NCBI RefSeq assembly: GCF_009832865.1
Contig: NZ_CP047130.1
Location: 4,340,001 to 4,404,000 of the forward strand
Reading direction: 5' to 3'
Source of the DNA: Colwellia sp. 20A7
GTDB taxonomy: Bacteria > Pseudomonadota > Gammaproteobacteria > Enterobacterales > Alteromonadaceae
Length of the DNA stretch: 64,000 nt
Shown here: positions 18,213-27,674 of the stretch, one piece after another
Layout of the letters: the number at the start of each line of letters is the position of its first letter
How positions within the stretch are numbered: the first letter of the stretch is position 1
Translations under genes and position numbers: made by a program
The notes under the pieces: model-generated
What the model saw: the letters and a program-made list of their open reading frames with translations, nothing else
The model's database searches: none
Told to the model about the DNA's origin: nothing

Positions 18213-18463
18213 TAGAATCTATTCTTATAAAATACTAATAGCGGTTTATAAGAAACGTGTAGCTGATCAATAACAACATTATCAGCTACACAATACTTTA
18301 TAAAACAGATTACACAAACAGCTAAAATCAATCACCTTAATCACGATGAAACATCACAACTGAAAATTGATGACATTTGTCACATCAATGTGATGACAAA
18401 ACTCTCTACAATCATTCTACCGTTTAGCCAATACTATCTACGTCAACTAAACAGGAGAATGAC

Positions 18464-19162
18464 ATGAACATCAACAAAACATTAATCACTTTAGCAGTAA
18501 CATTACAAATGTCTTTTAGCGCAGTTGCAGCACAGGCTGGCATTGATCAAATTGAAAAGGCTGCTAGCGTATTAGATATCCCAACATTACAATCTATTGC
18601 AACCAATGTGTCAGACTACGACCAAGCACTCGCCTATTACCGTCTTGGTTTAAGTGCACACCTAAAAGGGCAGAATGCACTAGCGATAACAGCAATAGAT
18701 CAAGCAATTAAATTGCTTGAACAACTTAATGAATCATTCATTAATAATGTAGAAGTAAAAGCATTATTAGCACAGGTTTACGGCTATAAAATTGCACTAG
18801 AGCCGATGAAAGGCGTAAATTATGGACCAAAATCAAATGCCATAATCTCTGAAGCAGAAGCGTTGGCGCCTAATAACCCTAGAGTACAGCTCGTTATCGG
18901 TATTAGTAAATTAAACACGCCAGAAATGTTTGGCGGTAGTCGCGAAGCAGCCTATCAGGCGTTTGACAAAGCTATCACTGCGTATAATAACGCTGATAAA
19001 AATGCTAACTATAATTGGGGTCATGCTGAAACCTATACTTGGCGTGGACTTATTCATATGAAAAAAGGTGAAGTTGAACTAGCAAAACAAGACTGGCAGT
19101 TAGCATTAAACATTACCCCTGATTATGGCTGGGCTAAAATGTTATTAGCACAAAACCAATAA
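18464..19162 (+). CDS. Secreted tetratricopeptide-repeat protein
   Basis: The 232-residue protein has a signal peptide (cleavage near residue 25, AVAAQA) and helical repeats of TPR type: YDQALAYYRLGLSAHLKGQ at about 55-73, and a second in YTWRGLIHMKKGEVELAKQD toward the C-terminus. TPR proteins mediate protein contacts, and this one would act in the periplasm. An AGGAGAATGAC ribosome-binding region precedes the ATG. It lies upstream of the DesK/DesR-like pair, separated by a long inverted repeat, so co-transcription is uncertain. No specific function can be assigned. Confidence 0.75.
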   Translation: MNINKTLITLAVTLQMSFSAVAAQAGIDQIEKAASVLDIPTLQSIATNVSDYDQALAYYRLGLSAHLKGQNALAITAIDQAIKLLEQLNESFINNVEVKALLAQVYGYKIALEPMKGVNYGPKSNAIISEAEALAPNNPRVQLVIGISKLNTPEMFGGSREAAYQAFDKAITAYNNADKNANYNWGHAETYTWRGLIHMKKGEVELAKQDWQLALNITPDYGWAKMLLAQNQ

Positions 19163-19191
19163 CATAACTAAGAATCAATAAGTAATAATGG

Positions 19192-19262
19192 CATTATGCT
19201 AACTCACTGAACGCTTTTTGAGCTCTCACTCAAAAAGCGCGACTTTGCCATAGCACATAATG
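19192..19262. repeat. Nested long inverted repeat (extended hairpin)
   Basis: The inner stem is CGCTTTTTGAG (19212-19222) with CTCAAAAAGCG (19229-19239), 11 bp with a 6-base loop. The outer arms CATTATGCTA (19192-19201) and TAGCACATAATG (19251-19262) pair with a 2-base bulge. The structure fills the gap between the TPR gene and the histidine kinase gene. No U-tract follows, so it is not a standard terminator. Confidence 0.65.
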
Positions 19263-19292
19263 TTATTTTCCAAGAGAAAAAAGGAATGAAAA

Positions 19293-20456
19293 ATGACCGA
19301 AAACCCTTTAAAAGCAAAAGATGAACAACCGTTTGTTATCGACCCTATTGCCGATACTGGTGCAGCTAAATGGAGTTACTTTTCACTAACATTCTCATTA
19401 TTCTATTTCTTTCATATCATTGCTAAGTATGAACAATATACAAATACCCAATTAATAAGCGTATTTGTTATCTATATTTGCTTTATTGCCTTATTTTTTC
19501 AAGCAATACGGTCAACAGGGAAAGCTGTACTAAAACCGATTATTGCAATTGTTATATTATCAGCTGTCGGTGCAGCCATAAACCCAGGAACTAATGCATT
19601 ATTTGGATACGCTGCCTTTTTTAGTGGTTACTATTTTTTAAGAAAGTATGCGGTACTGTTATTAATATTGAACTTAGCAGCACAAATTTCTTCCGCGTTA
19701 ATACTTGATTTACTTAGCCCTTATTATCTTGGACCTTCTCTTGCTTGCTCATTTAGCCTGTTTGTCTATGGTATTTTTAGCCAAAAAGAATATATACATA
19801 GTTGTTTACAGCAAAAGAAAAATCAACAAATTGAACAACTAGCCGCGATTGCTGAACGAGAAAGAATTGCGCGAGATATGCACGACTTACTAGGCCATTC
19901 GTTATCATCATTAGCTTTAAAATCTGAACTTGCTGAAAAACTAGCAAATAAGCAACACTTTGAAGCCGCTAAAAAAGAGATTTCTGAAGTAGCAAGTCTT
20001 GCTAGGCAAACGTTGTCCGAGGTTCGTTTAGCGGTAACGGGGTTAAAACTGCAAGGCTTGAGTGGTTCGCTTCAAAAATTAACAAATGAATTAAAAAACA
20101 TGAAATTCGACACCCAATGTTATATTGATGCCTTGAACTTACCGCCAATGGTAGAGTCAACCTTAATAATACTAAGTAAAGAATGGATAACAAACATTCT
20201 TAGGCATAGTAATGGTAATAGTGTTTCTATTGCTATTACCACTGACGCTAATAACGTAACATTGAGTATTGGCGATAATGGAAAAACAGCAAAAATAAAG
20301 CCGGGTAACGGGATAGAAGGTATGCGTTCACGGGTAGCAGAATTAAGTGGTTCTTTGGATATTAATGATGATGACGGAGTGAAGCTTACTGTAGTTATTC
20401 CATTACTGGCAACAGTGAGAAGCAACGTAAAGAACAAGGCCATTGTTTCTGTATGA
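19293..20456 (+). CDS. DesK-like membrane sensor histidine kinase
   Basis: The 387-residue kinase has five to six hydrophobic segments in residues 28-165. A short coiled linker leads to a HisKA_3 dimerisation domain with the phospho-acceptor motif ERERIARDMHDLLGHSLSSL (His near residue 197). A C-terminal ATPase domain follows (N box LSKEWITNILRHS, G box IGDNGKTAKIKPGNGIEGM). The architecture is that of DesK, the Bacillus membrane-fluidity thermosensor, and relatives. An AAGGA ribosome-binding site is present. The stop overlaps the partner regulator start by 4 bases. A membrane or temperature signal is inferred by family only, and no desaturase gene is adjacent. Confidence 0.85.
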   Translation: MTENPLKAKDEQPFVIDPIADTGAAKWSYFSLTFSLFYFFHIIAKYEQYTNTQLISVFVIYICFIALFFQAIRSTGKAVLKPIIAIVILSAVGAAINPGTNALFGYAAFFSGYYFLRKYAVLLLILNLAAQISSALILDLLSPYYLGPSLACSFSLFVYGIFSQKEYIHSCLQQKKNQQIEQLAAIAERERIARDMHDLLGHSLSSLALKSELAEKLANKQHFEAAKKEISEVASLARQTLSEVRLAVTGLKLQGLSGSLQKLTNELKNMKFDTQCYIDALNLPPMVESTLIILSKEWITNILRHSNGNSVSIAITTDANNVTLSIGDNGKTAKIKPGNGIEGMRSRVAELSGSLDINDDDGVKLTVVIPLLATVRSNVKNKAIVSV

Positions 20457-21055
20457 TTAAAATACTCGTCGTTGAAGATCAAGCGTTGGTACGTGGCGCT
20501 ATTTGCAGCTTATTAGCATTAGAAGACAATATTGACATTGTTGGTCAGGCTGAAAACGGCCAAGTAGCACTGGATATGCTAAAAGATATCAAGGTCGATT
20601 TTATTTTAAGCGATATCGAAATGCCGATAATGTCAGGTTTGGAATTAGCAGAAAGAGTTCAAACTGACTATGCATCTATTAACATGTTAATCATGACAAC
20701 TTTTTCAAAATCAGGCTATATAAAACGGGCGATGGCGATGGGTGTTAAAGCCTTCATTCTAAAAGAATCCCCCACTGAATATTTAGTAAACGCAATAAAA
20801 AAAGTACAAAAGGGACAACGAGTTATCGACCCTGAATTGGCATTAATGGCGTTAGACGACAACGACCCACTATCAAATAAAGAGCGTAAAGCCATTAAGT
20901 TAGCCGCAGATGGACTGAAAACCTCAGAAATAGCCCAAGCTTTGTTTTTATCTGAAGGTACAGTTCGAAATTATTTATCTGAAGCTATATCTAAGCTTAA
21001 TGCCGTAAACCGTATTGATGCCGCTAGAATCGCCAAACAAAAGGGCTGGATTTAA
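20453..21055 (+). CDS. DesR-like response regulator (NarL/LuxR family)
   Basis: The 200-residue regulator has a receiver domain (VVEDQALVRGAI; phospho-acceptor in ILSDIEMPIMSG, Asp near residue 54; Lys in FILKESP) and a C-terminal LuxR-type helix-turn-helix with KTSEIAQALFLSEGTVRNYL and the DesR-like ending ARIAKQKGWI. It overlaps the kinase gene by 4 bases (ATGA), so they form a translationally coupled pair. Its targets are unknown. Confidence 0.88.
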   Translation: MIKILVVEDQALVRGAICSLLALEDNIDIVGQAENGQVALDMLKDIKVDFILSDIEMPIMSGLELAERVQTDYASINMLIMTTFSKSGYIKRAMAMGVKAFILKESPTEYLVNAIKKVQKGQRVIDPELALMALDDNDPLSNKERKAIKLAADGLKTSEIAQALFLSEGTVRNYLSEAISKLNAVNRIDAARIAKQKGWI

Positions 21056-21135
21056 AGTGGCGCCACACTCATAAATATAAAATTATACTTTATTATCAAT
21101 AGCATACAATATTTATGTTGATGACTTTTATTCAT

Positions 21136-24100
21136 TCAAGTAGTTAATATACTAACCGCATCATCCATCGTATTAAAAGCTAATTCAAAAGCATTTAAGT
21201 TAGCACGTGCCGACTTAATATCTCCTGATTGATATTTATGTTGTATATCTTCTGCAATTAAATGAACCTCATTATGCGCTTGATCAAGTTTCAATAATGA
21301 ACTTTTATCAAATAACTGTTCTTGAGTCTTCAGGCGAATCCAGTTACCACAATGGCACTTTTTACTATTAAGGGTTGGCCACAGTTTATCGTCTTCAGGT
21401 GGCGATAAAGTTTTCGTCATAAAGCTATTTCGCCACCGGGAACAAATAAGTTTTAATATCTCTACACTGCTTTCTTTACTATTACATTGTTGATTTCCGC
21501 AAAGCATCCAACTTTGATTTGGAACATAGTTTTTCAACCACTGACACAAATCTGCCGCAGGCATTGGCTTCGCTATGCTATAGCCTTGCGCCTTCTCACA
21601 GCCCATTAATAATAACATTAAACCATGATTAGTCGTTTCAACACCCTCAGCAATAACGTGTCGATTAAATGATTTAGCTAAAGAAATAACGCCGTCAATA
21701 ATTGAATAATCACTTGGATCATCAAGCATATCTCTCACAAAACTCTGATCAATTTTTATTGTGTCAATAGGTAAACTTCTTAGATGAGTCAACGAAGAGT
21801 AACCCGTACCAAAATCATCCAAAGATGCACTAATACCCAATAAGTTTTGACATTTTTCAATAATACTTGTTATTGTCTTTAAATCACCTAAAGCAGAGCT
21901 TTCCAATATTTCTAGCTGTAATAATTGCGCATCAATAGAGGGGTGTGCAGCTAAGGATGCTTCCAGTACACCAAAAAATGAAGGTGAATGCAGATGATTT
22001 GAAGATATATTAACACTCACTTCAAGCTCAATGCCTTGCAATTGCCACTTAACAAGTTGCTGTAATGCTTCATTTATAACCCATTCCCCAACCATAAATT
22101 CTAACGATGTTCCATCAATATATGGCAAAAAATCTAATGGTGGAATCAAGCCTTTTTGAGGATGAAACCAGCGTATTAAGGCTTCAACACCAAATACATC
22201 GCCAGTGACCATATTCACTTTAGGCTGATAGTACAGTTGAAATTGATGGTTAGCTAAAGCCAGCTCAATTTCTTCTAATTGCAGATTCTTTTCAATGATA
22301 CGTTGATCTATATCTGGACTATACAGTACTGAGCGATGCTTACCAGCCAACTTAGATTGATACATAGCATGATCCGCATGCCTTAATAAGGTATCAATAT
22401 CGCCGTCATCTAATGGATATAAGGTAACACCACTAGAGGCGGTAATATTATGTTGAATACCATCGATAATATAGGGTAACGCTAAGGCTTGATGAATTCG
22501 TTGCATCGTTAATTCATATTGTGATGCCGAGGTAATGTCGTTAAGTAATATGGCAAACTCATCACCTCCTTGGCGAGATACCGTATCCTCTTCTCTAATA
22601 CAATTAGTGATACGTGTCGCGACTTCAATTAATAAGTGATCACCCGCTTCATGACCATAATTGTCATTTACAGGCTTAAAGTCATCTAGATCAAGAAAAC
22701 AAACAGCCAACTGATGCCCTGTCCTTTTGCTATGCGCTATCGATTGATGAAAGCGGTCAACAAATAAAGCTCTATTGGGTAGCTTGGTGAGTACATCATA
22801 ATGTGCCATCAAATTAAGTTTATCTTGTTGATGCTTGATACTGGTAATATCTGAAAAAACGGCAACATAATGGGTGACTACATCGTGCTCATTAGTTAAT
22901 GATGAAATATTGAGTAATTCAGAATACAACTCACCTTGTTTGGTTCTATTCCATACCTCACCTTTCCAATGACCATGTTTGGTAATTGACTGCCACATCT
23001 GTTCATAAAACTGAGGGGATTGCTTACCTGAACTTAAAATCCTTGGTGATTTGTCAATAACATCCTCTTGGCTATAACCTGTTATTTGAATGAATGCAGG
23101 ATTAACATCAACGATCATCTGATTGGCGTCAGTAATCATAATACCCTCATGAGTATCACTAAAAACTCTTGCTAATAGTTGGATCTTTTCTGCATTTTTT
23201 TTACGATTGGTAATATCTTGAACAACAACAATATGGCTTTGAGGTTGTTCACCAATTTCCCAGGTAGGTGAAATTGTCAACTTCACCCAAATAATATGAC
23301 CATTTTTGTGAATATAACGTTTTTCTATTGTCACTTCACGTTGTGAGCCATTCAGTATTTTTTCCCGACTGCTAACGCTATTTACTAAGTCATCTGGATG
23401 GGTAAGTTCTGTAAAGTGCTTTTCATTTACCATCTCATCAACACTATAACCAAGCATGTCGCAAAACCGTTGATTAATACGGATGAATTTACCTTCTTTG
23501 GCACTTATCAAAGCAACCCCAATGGCAGCTTGTTCAAAAATACTACGAAATAATTGTTCACTATCAGCTAGCGACTCTTTCGACTTAACTTCTTCAGTTA
23601 CATCACGAATAACACAAATAAGCTGGCCATTATGAGGAATGACATTGATACGAGCATCAAAATGCATAACTTGATTATTGATCATTAATTCATATTTAAA
23701 AGCAGTAAACTTATTTTTTTGTGAGAGTACTTCAATTTTTTCTTGAAATAATTTTACAATTTCTTCTGGTAAAACATTTTGTACCCGTTTACCAATAAAG
23801 CTTTTGGGGTTTGCATATAATTCATCTTTATTTTGTGTTCGACAATCTAAAATCGTTCCATCAGACATCATACGAAAATAAGTATCAGGTAACGCATTAA
23901 ATAAACTTTCTAGTTCCGCATTGTGACGTAATAGATTAATGCCGACTTGTTTTAATTCAGTAATATCTTGAACTATCCCTGACATCGCCTTGGTTTTCCC
24001 ATTAATATCAAATGTATACCCTCCAGAAACTAAAATACTGCGAATTTCTCCATCTTTTCGCATAATTTGACATTCAATATACCAATCTGTTTTATTGGCC

Positions 24101-24354
24101 CTTGCTTCTTGGAATTTTTTATCAACATCCTCTCTTTCTTCTGGGATAATATGCTCAAGAAACATCCCATAAGTCCATTTAGGTAACAATGAATCATAAC
24201 CAAATATTATGTCATGCCTTAACGAGCGGTAAGAGGATAAATCATTAAGAATAAGCTCCCAACGGCCAATACCACTTTGCTCTAAAACTAGATCTAATCT
24301 ACTTTTATTTTGTTGTGTTTGATTTTCCATAATCTGCCGTTGTTTCATATCCAT
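21136..24354 (-). CDS. Multi-PAS GGDEF-EAL protein with C-terminal zinc-binding-like domain
   Basis: The 1072-residue cytoplasmic c-di-GMP enzyme has four PAS/PAC units (about 18-135, 145-260, 265-390 and 395-515). A GGDEF domain (about 525-680) has an intact RQGGDEF. An EAL domain (about 695-940) has intact EALIRW, DDFGTGYSSL, KIDQSFV and AEGVET motifs. Both activities could therefore exist, and many such proteins act mainly as phosphodiesterases. The last 110 residues resemble a CZB zinc-binding domain: CHCGNWIRL, then a helix with HNEVHLIAEDI, like the zinc-sensing domain of DgcZ. There are no membrane segments. It is a single gene, convergent with the DesR-like regulator gene. Confidence 0.9.
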   Translation of the reverse strand: MDMKQRQIMENQTQQNKSRLDLVLEQSGIGRWELILNDLSSYRSLRHDIIFGYDSLLPKWTYGMFLEHIIPEEREDVDKKFQEARANKTDWYIECQIMRKDGEIRSILVSGGYTFDINGKTKAMSGIVQDITELKQVGINLLRHNAELESLFNALPDTYFRMMSDGTILDCRTQNKDELYANPKSFIGKRVQNVLPEEIVKLFQEKIEVLSQKNKFTAFKYELMINNQVMHFDARINVIPHNGQLICVIRDVTEEVKSKESLADSEQLFRSIFEQAAIGVALISAKEGKFIRINQRFCDMLGYSVDEMVNEKHFTELTHPDDLVNSVSSREKILNGSQREVTIEKRYIHKNGHIIWVKLTISPTWEIGEQPQSHIVVVQDITNRKKNAEKIQLLARVFSDTHEGIMITDANQMIVDVNPAFIQITGYSQEDVIDKSPRILSSGKQSPQFYEQMWQSITKHGHWKGEVWNRTKQGELYSELLNISSLTNEHDVVTHYVAVFSDITSIKHQQDKLNLMAHYDVLTKLPNRALFVDRFHQSIAHSKRTGHQLAVCFLDLDDFKPVNDNYGHEAGDHLLIEVATRITNCIREEDTVSRQGGDEFAILLNDITSASQYELTMQRIHQALALPYIIDGIQHNITASSGVTLYPLDDGDIDTLLRHADHAMYQSKLAGKHRSVLYSPDIDQRIIEKNLQLEEIELALANHQFQLYYQPKVNMVTGDVFGVEALIRWFHPQKGLIPPLDFLPYIDGTSLEFMVGEWVINEALQQLVKWQLQGIELEVSVNISSNHLHSPSFFGVLEASLAAHPSIDAQLLQLEILESSALGDLKTITSIIEKCQNLLGISASLDDFGTGYSSLTHLRSLPIDTIKIDQSFVRDMLDDPSDYSIIDGVISLAKSFNRHVIAEGVETTNHGLMLLLMGCEKAQGYSIAKPMPAADLCQWLKNYVPNQSWMLCGNQQCNSKESSVEILKLICSRWRNSFMTKTLSPPEDDKLWPTLNSKKCHCGNWIRLKTQEQLFDKSSLLKLDQAHNEVHLIAEDIQHKYQSGDIKSARANLNAFELAFNTMDDAVSILTT

Positions 24355-24792
24355 GACCTATATAATACCAATCTCACTAACTATGTGATCATTTCTACTT
24401 GTTAAAATCACCCACTACATCGTTATTTATACGTATTGCCTTATAAATACGACATAAGAATAGAGTGTTTGTTGTTTAACTTTATATATTCATTATTGTA
24501 CAAAAACAAAAATTTACAACGTAAACACAAAATAGAAAGCCCAACTAGGGCATTAATCATTAACCATTAACCATTAACCTTAACAAGATAATGATCACTC
24601 AAGTTTGATCTCCTTCAATTAAAACCACTTTTTACTGCTTAATTTTTCGCACCAATGAGGTGCTTATTCGTAATAATATCCAAACATCAATAGCTAGTTC
24701 GTAACATTAAGTTGCTTAGATTATTCATAGCGCTTAATCTTAATATTCTGAACCTCATAACAATAGACATTATTATGTATATTCAATTACCC
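24355..24792. other. Intergenic region with short tandem repeat
   Basis: This divergent region separates the GGDEF-EAL and amidohydrolase genes. It contains four tandem 7-base units at 24551-24578, CATTAAT then three times CATTAAC, followed by CTTAAC. No gene or strong hairpin was found. The repeat could vary in copy number by slippage and alter promoter spacing, but that is speculation. Confidence 0.5.
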
Positions 24793-26859
24793 ATGAAAAC
24801 CATTCAATCATTTATCTGTAGCGTTATGCTGATAACAGTCGCTGGGTGCGCTCAACCATACAAATCAGAAAGTACAGTATCAAGCACACTGCCTAAGCAA
24901 GAAAAGTTTAGCGTAATATTCGGGGGAACAGATGTTGGCAAACTATTAGTAAATCGAGATACAAAAAATATCAATATCGACTTTTCATTTAGCAATAACG
25001 GTCGTGGTGCTAGTAGCAAAGAAAGACTGGTGTTATCAGACATGGGATTACCCACTGATTGGCGTATTACAGGAAAAACAGTCTTTGGAAATGAAGTTAA
25101 TGAGCAGTTTCGCTTACAAGGTAATATGGCAAATTGGCAGAGTTCAGCTGAAAAAGGCAGTACCGAATTTAACAATACTTCAATATATATTGCACAAAAC
25201 TCAAGCCCATATTCACTTTACATATATGCTAAAGCATTACTAAATCAAACAAGTAAATCGTTACCTGCATTTCCTTCTGGCAAGTTAACCATCACTCAAG
25301 TCGACAAAGTTAAACTCAGTGACATTCATGACAACATAGTCGATGCAGTGATTTATGCCATCAACGGTATTGAACTTGATCCTAGTTATATCGCCCTGGA
25401 TGAAAACCAACATATGCTTGGTTATTTATCTCCGCGTTTCGTTGTTATTCGTGAAGGATTTGAGAAACAAAATAAAATATTAAGTGACTTAGCCGCAACC
25501 TTGAATGCCAACCGATTTGAAAAAATTGCGAAAAAAACAACACACCAATATAAAAAGCCTGTTCGTATTAATAATGTCAAAATTTTTGATCCTATTAACT
25601 TGAAACTCACCTCCTCTAAATCAGTGTTAATTCAGAATGACAAAATTATAGCTATTGAACCATCAGTTGATGCAGCTAACAATGGCGAAGTATTAATTGA
25701 TGGTAATGGCGGTACATTAATCCCTGGTTTATATGAAATGCATGGTCACATGAGCGATAATGATGCCCTACTGAATGTCATGACTGGTGTAACATCAGTA
25801 AGAGACATGGGGAACGAAATAGAAATACTCGACCCGTTAATTAATAAAATTGAAAACAATATAATCATTGGTCCACGCATTACTAAAAGTGGCTTTATTG
25901 AAGGTAAAAGCGAATTTTCAGCAGCTACTGGTGAAATAGCATCAACTAAACAAGAAGCGGTTGATCTTGTAAACATGTATGGTGAAAAAGGCGGATACTT
26001 TCAAATAAAAGTATACAGTTCAATTAACGGCGCATGGGTGCCGGCCATGGCAAAATCCGCTAAAAAACATGGTATGCGTGTTACCGGGCATATTCCAGCA
26101 TTCTCAACCGTTGATGACATGATTGCCGCAGGTTACGATGAAATTACCCATATCAATCAAGGCATGCTCAGCTGGGTGCTAGAGCGAGATGAAGATACTC
26201 GAACACTTTATCGCATTACAGGAATGAAACGCTTTGTCGATTTAGATCTCAATAGCGAAAAAGTACAAAAAACGTTAAATACTATGGTCGAAAAAGATAT
26301 TGCCGTTGATCCTACTATCGTCATTCATGAGTTTGGCCTAACAGCTAGAAATGGTGAAACTCGCATCGGCACTCAAGATTATATCGATAACATGCCTGTG
26401 GGCGTTCAAAGAAATGCAAAAATCGCGCTATTAAATGTTGCAGATAAAGAAGAAGATCTTGCCTATAAATTGGCTTTTGACAAAATTATAGAAACACTTA
26501 CCTTAATGCACAACAAAGGTATTTTCTTAGTGCCCGGCACCGATTTAGGTGGTGCTTTTGAGCTACATAGAGAACTAGAGCTATTTAAAAAGATCGGGAT
26601 GTCTAACGCTGAAGTATTAAGAAGAGGATCATATGACATGGCTAATTATTTAGGCTATGGCGATCAACTTGGTAGTATTGAAGTAGGAAAGCTGGCCGAT
26701 TTTTTCTTAGTACCTGGCAATCCTTTATCTGACCTACGCGCAATAAAAACTGTATCCATGGTTTCAAAAGGGGGGGCTATTTATTTCCCTAGCGAAGTTT
26801 ATCCTGATTTTGGTATTAAGCCCTTCACCACAGTACCAACGATCGTTGAAGGTGATTAG
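24793..26859 (+). CDS. Amidohydrolase lipoprotein (imidazolonepropionase-like)
   Basis: I placed the start at ATG 24793, giving 688 residues, because it opens directly into a lipoprotein signal (MKTIQSFICSVMLITVAGC). Earlier in-frame starts, such as TTG 24712, lack both a ribosome-binding site and sense. Residues of about 20-240 form an unrecognised N-terminal domain. The rest is a metal-dependent TIM-barrel amidohydrolase: HGH at 317-319, a probable carboxylated Lys in FQIKVYSS, His in VTGHIP and ITHINQG, and the late Asp in VPGTDLGG. The late segment GSIEVGKLADFFLVPGNP is typical of the family. Likely a periplasmic hydrolase of a cyclic amide or dipeptide; substrate unknown. Confidence 0.82.
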   Translation: MKTIQSFICSVMLITVAGCAQPYKSESTVSSTLPKQEKFSVIFGGTDVGKLLVNRDTKNINIDFSFSNNGRGASSKERLVLSDMGLPTDWRITGKTVFGNEVNEQFRLQGNMANWQSSAEKGSTEFNNTSIYIAQNSSPYSLYIYAKALLNQTSKSLPAFPSGKLTITQVDKVKLSDIHDNIVDAVIYAINGIELDPSYIALDENQHMLGYLSPRFVVIREGFEKQNKILSDLAATLNANRFEKIAKKTTHQYKKPVRINNVKIFDPINLKLTSSKSVLIQNDKIIAIEPSVDAANNGEVLIDGNGGTLIPGLYEMHGHMSDNDALLNVMTGVTSVRDMGNEIEILDPLINKIENNIIIGPRITKSGFIEGKSEFSAATGEIASTKQEAVDLVNMYGEKGGYFQIKVYSSINGAWVPAMAKSAKKHGMRVTGHIPAFSTVDDMIAAGYDEITHINQGMLSWVLERDEDTRTLYRITGMKRFVDLDLNSEKVQKTLNTMVEKDIAVDPTIVIHEFGLTARNGETRIGTQDYIDNMPVGVQRNAKIALLNVADKEEDLAYKLAFDKIIETLTLMHNKGIFLVPGTDLGGAFELHRELELFKKIGMSNAEVLRRGSYDMANYLGYGDQLGSIEVGKLADFFLVPGNPLSDLRAIKTVSMVSKGGAIYFPSEVYPDFGIKPFTTVPTIVEGD

Positions 26860-26955
26860 TAATTTAAAGTAATAACTAGCCTGCACTTGGCTTAATTATA
26901 ATATTAACCAAACAATTGGTATAACTATTATAGATAGAGCTATTAACTACGTATT

Positions 26956-26980
26956 TAAGCACCACTTAATGTGGTGCTTA
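26956..26980. terminator. Hairpin between convergent genes
   Basis: TAAGCACCAC (26956-26965) and GTGGTGCTTA (26971-26980) form a perfect 10-bp stem with a TTAAT loop between the convergent amidohydrolase and LuxR genes. On the plus strand GCAAAAAA follows, not T's, so it would work better on the minus strand, where ATAC follows weakly. Confidence 0.55.
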
Positions 26981-27021
26981 GCAAAAAATGCAACCACTAC
27001 TGCTCAAGTAACGTATTTTCG

Positions 27022-27510
27022 TTAAATAAAATCTTCTAAAAACCATGCTGAAAACTCATGTCTTCCTTCAACATTAGCTTTACTGTAGAGGATAGAAGCT
27101 TGTTGTCGAACTGTTTTTTCTTTGGTATTTCTAACCGCGCTAATCTCTTTAAAACTCAATCCCTTCAGTAATAACATACCGACTTCTTTTTCACTGGGAG
27201 TGAGTGACCACTCGTTGAATTGATTATGAATAACAACACCGTATTCATAACGAGAATTTTTCATTTCGTCTGAAATATTTTTCAATTTATCATCGGAAAT
27301 CATTAGTGCTTTTTTCAATTTCGATATATTAGATGTTTTTTCATTAATATCTTTAATTAAAAGGGTTGCACCGATACCTGACACTATCACGATAAAACTT
27401 TCTGAGACAACATGCCAACCAGGCGCCCCCATGGAAATATCAAATAAAACATCAAAAAAGTTTAAAACCATAATAGTAAGTAACATTATAGCAATAAGTA
27501 CATTTCTCAT
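27022..27510 (-). CDS. Membrane-anchored LuxR-type HTH regulator
   Basis: The 162-residue protein has two hydrophobic helices (about 3-20 and 35-53) and a short coiled region. A LuxR/GerE-like helix-turn-helix closes it, seen in LTPSEKEVGMLLLKGLSFKE and TVRQQASILYSKANV. A membrane-tethered one-component regulator is inferred. AAGG lies close upstream of the ATG. It is divergent from the cytochrome b561 gene, which it may control. I see no close named relative. Confidence 0.75.
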   Translation of the reverse strand: MRNVLIAIMLLTIMVLNFFDVLFDISMGAPGWHVVSESFIVIVSGIGATLLIKDINEKTSNISKLKKALMISDDKLKNISDEMKNSRYEYGVVIHNQFNEWSLTPSEKEVGMLLLKGLSFKEISAVRNTKEKTVRQQASILYSKANVEGRHEFSAWFLEDFI

Positions 27511-27674
27511 AAAAACCTTAAAGATCAGTTTGCTAAGAATACAATAGACAAATGTACTATAGCGTTATAAAAAGAAAAAACTAACGTATGCCCAATGATT
27601 TACAATCTAATAAAAGAGATACTTAAAGCATAAAATCATTTTTGATATTATAGACAATATATTGAGAGGTTAAT

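Noticed and set aside
17897-18331. Open frame on the minus strand opposite acuI
   Set aside because: It is antisense to a strongly conserved gene, shows low-complexity basic composition and has no ribosome-binding site. The same applies to frames at 20120-20482 and 10302-10667.
12556-18463. A genomic island or defence cluster around the two TetR modules
   Set aside because: I saw no integrase, transposase, tRNA end, direct repeats or defence-type domains, and base composition looks like that of the neighbours.
24551-24578. CRISPR-like or telomere-like repeat
   Set aside because: Four 7-base units without spacers are a simple tandem repeat; no CRISPR repeat-spacer pattern occurs anywhere in the window.
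24712-24792. Upstream extension of the amidohydrolase gene from TTG 24712 or ATG 24775
   Set aside because: Neither start has a ribosome-binding site, and extension would place 27 or 6 residues ahead of a clean lipoprotein signal.
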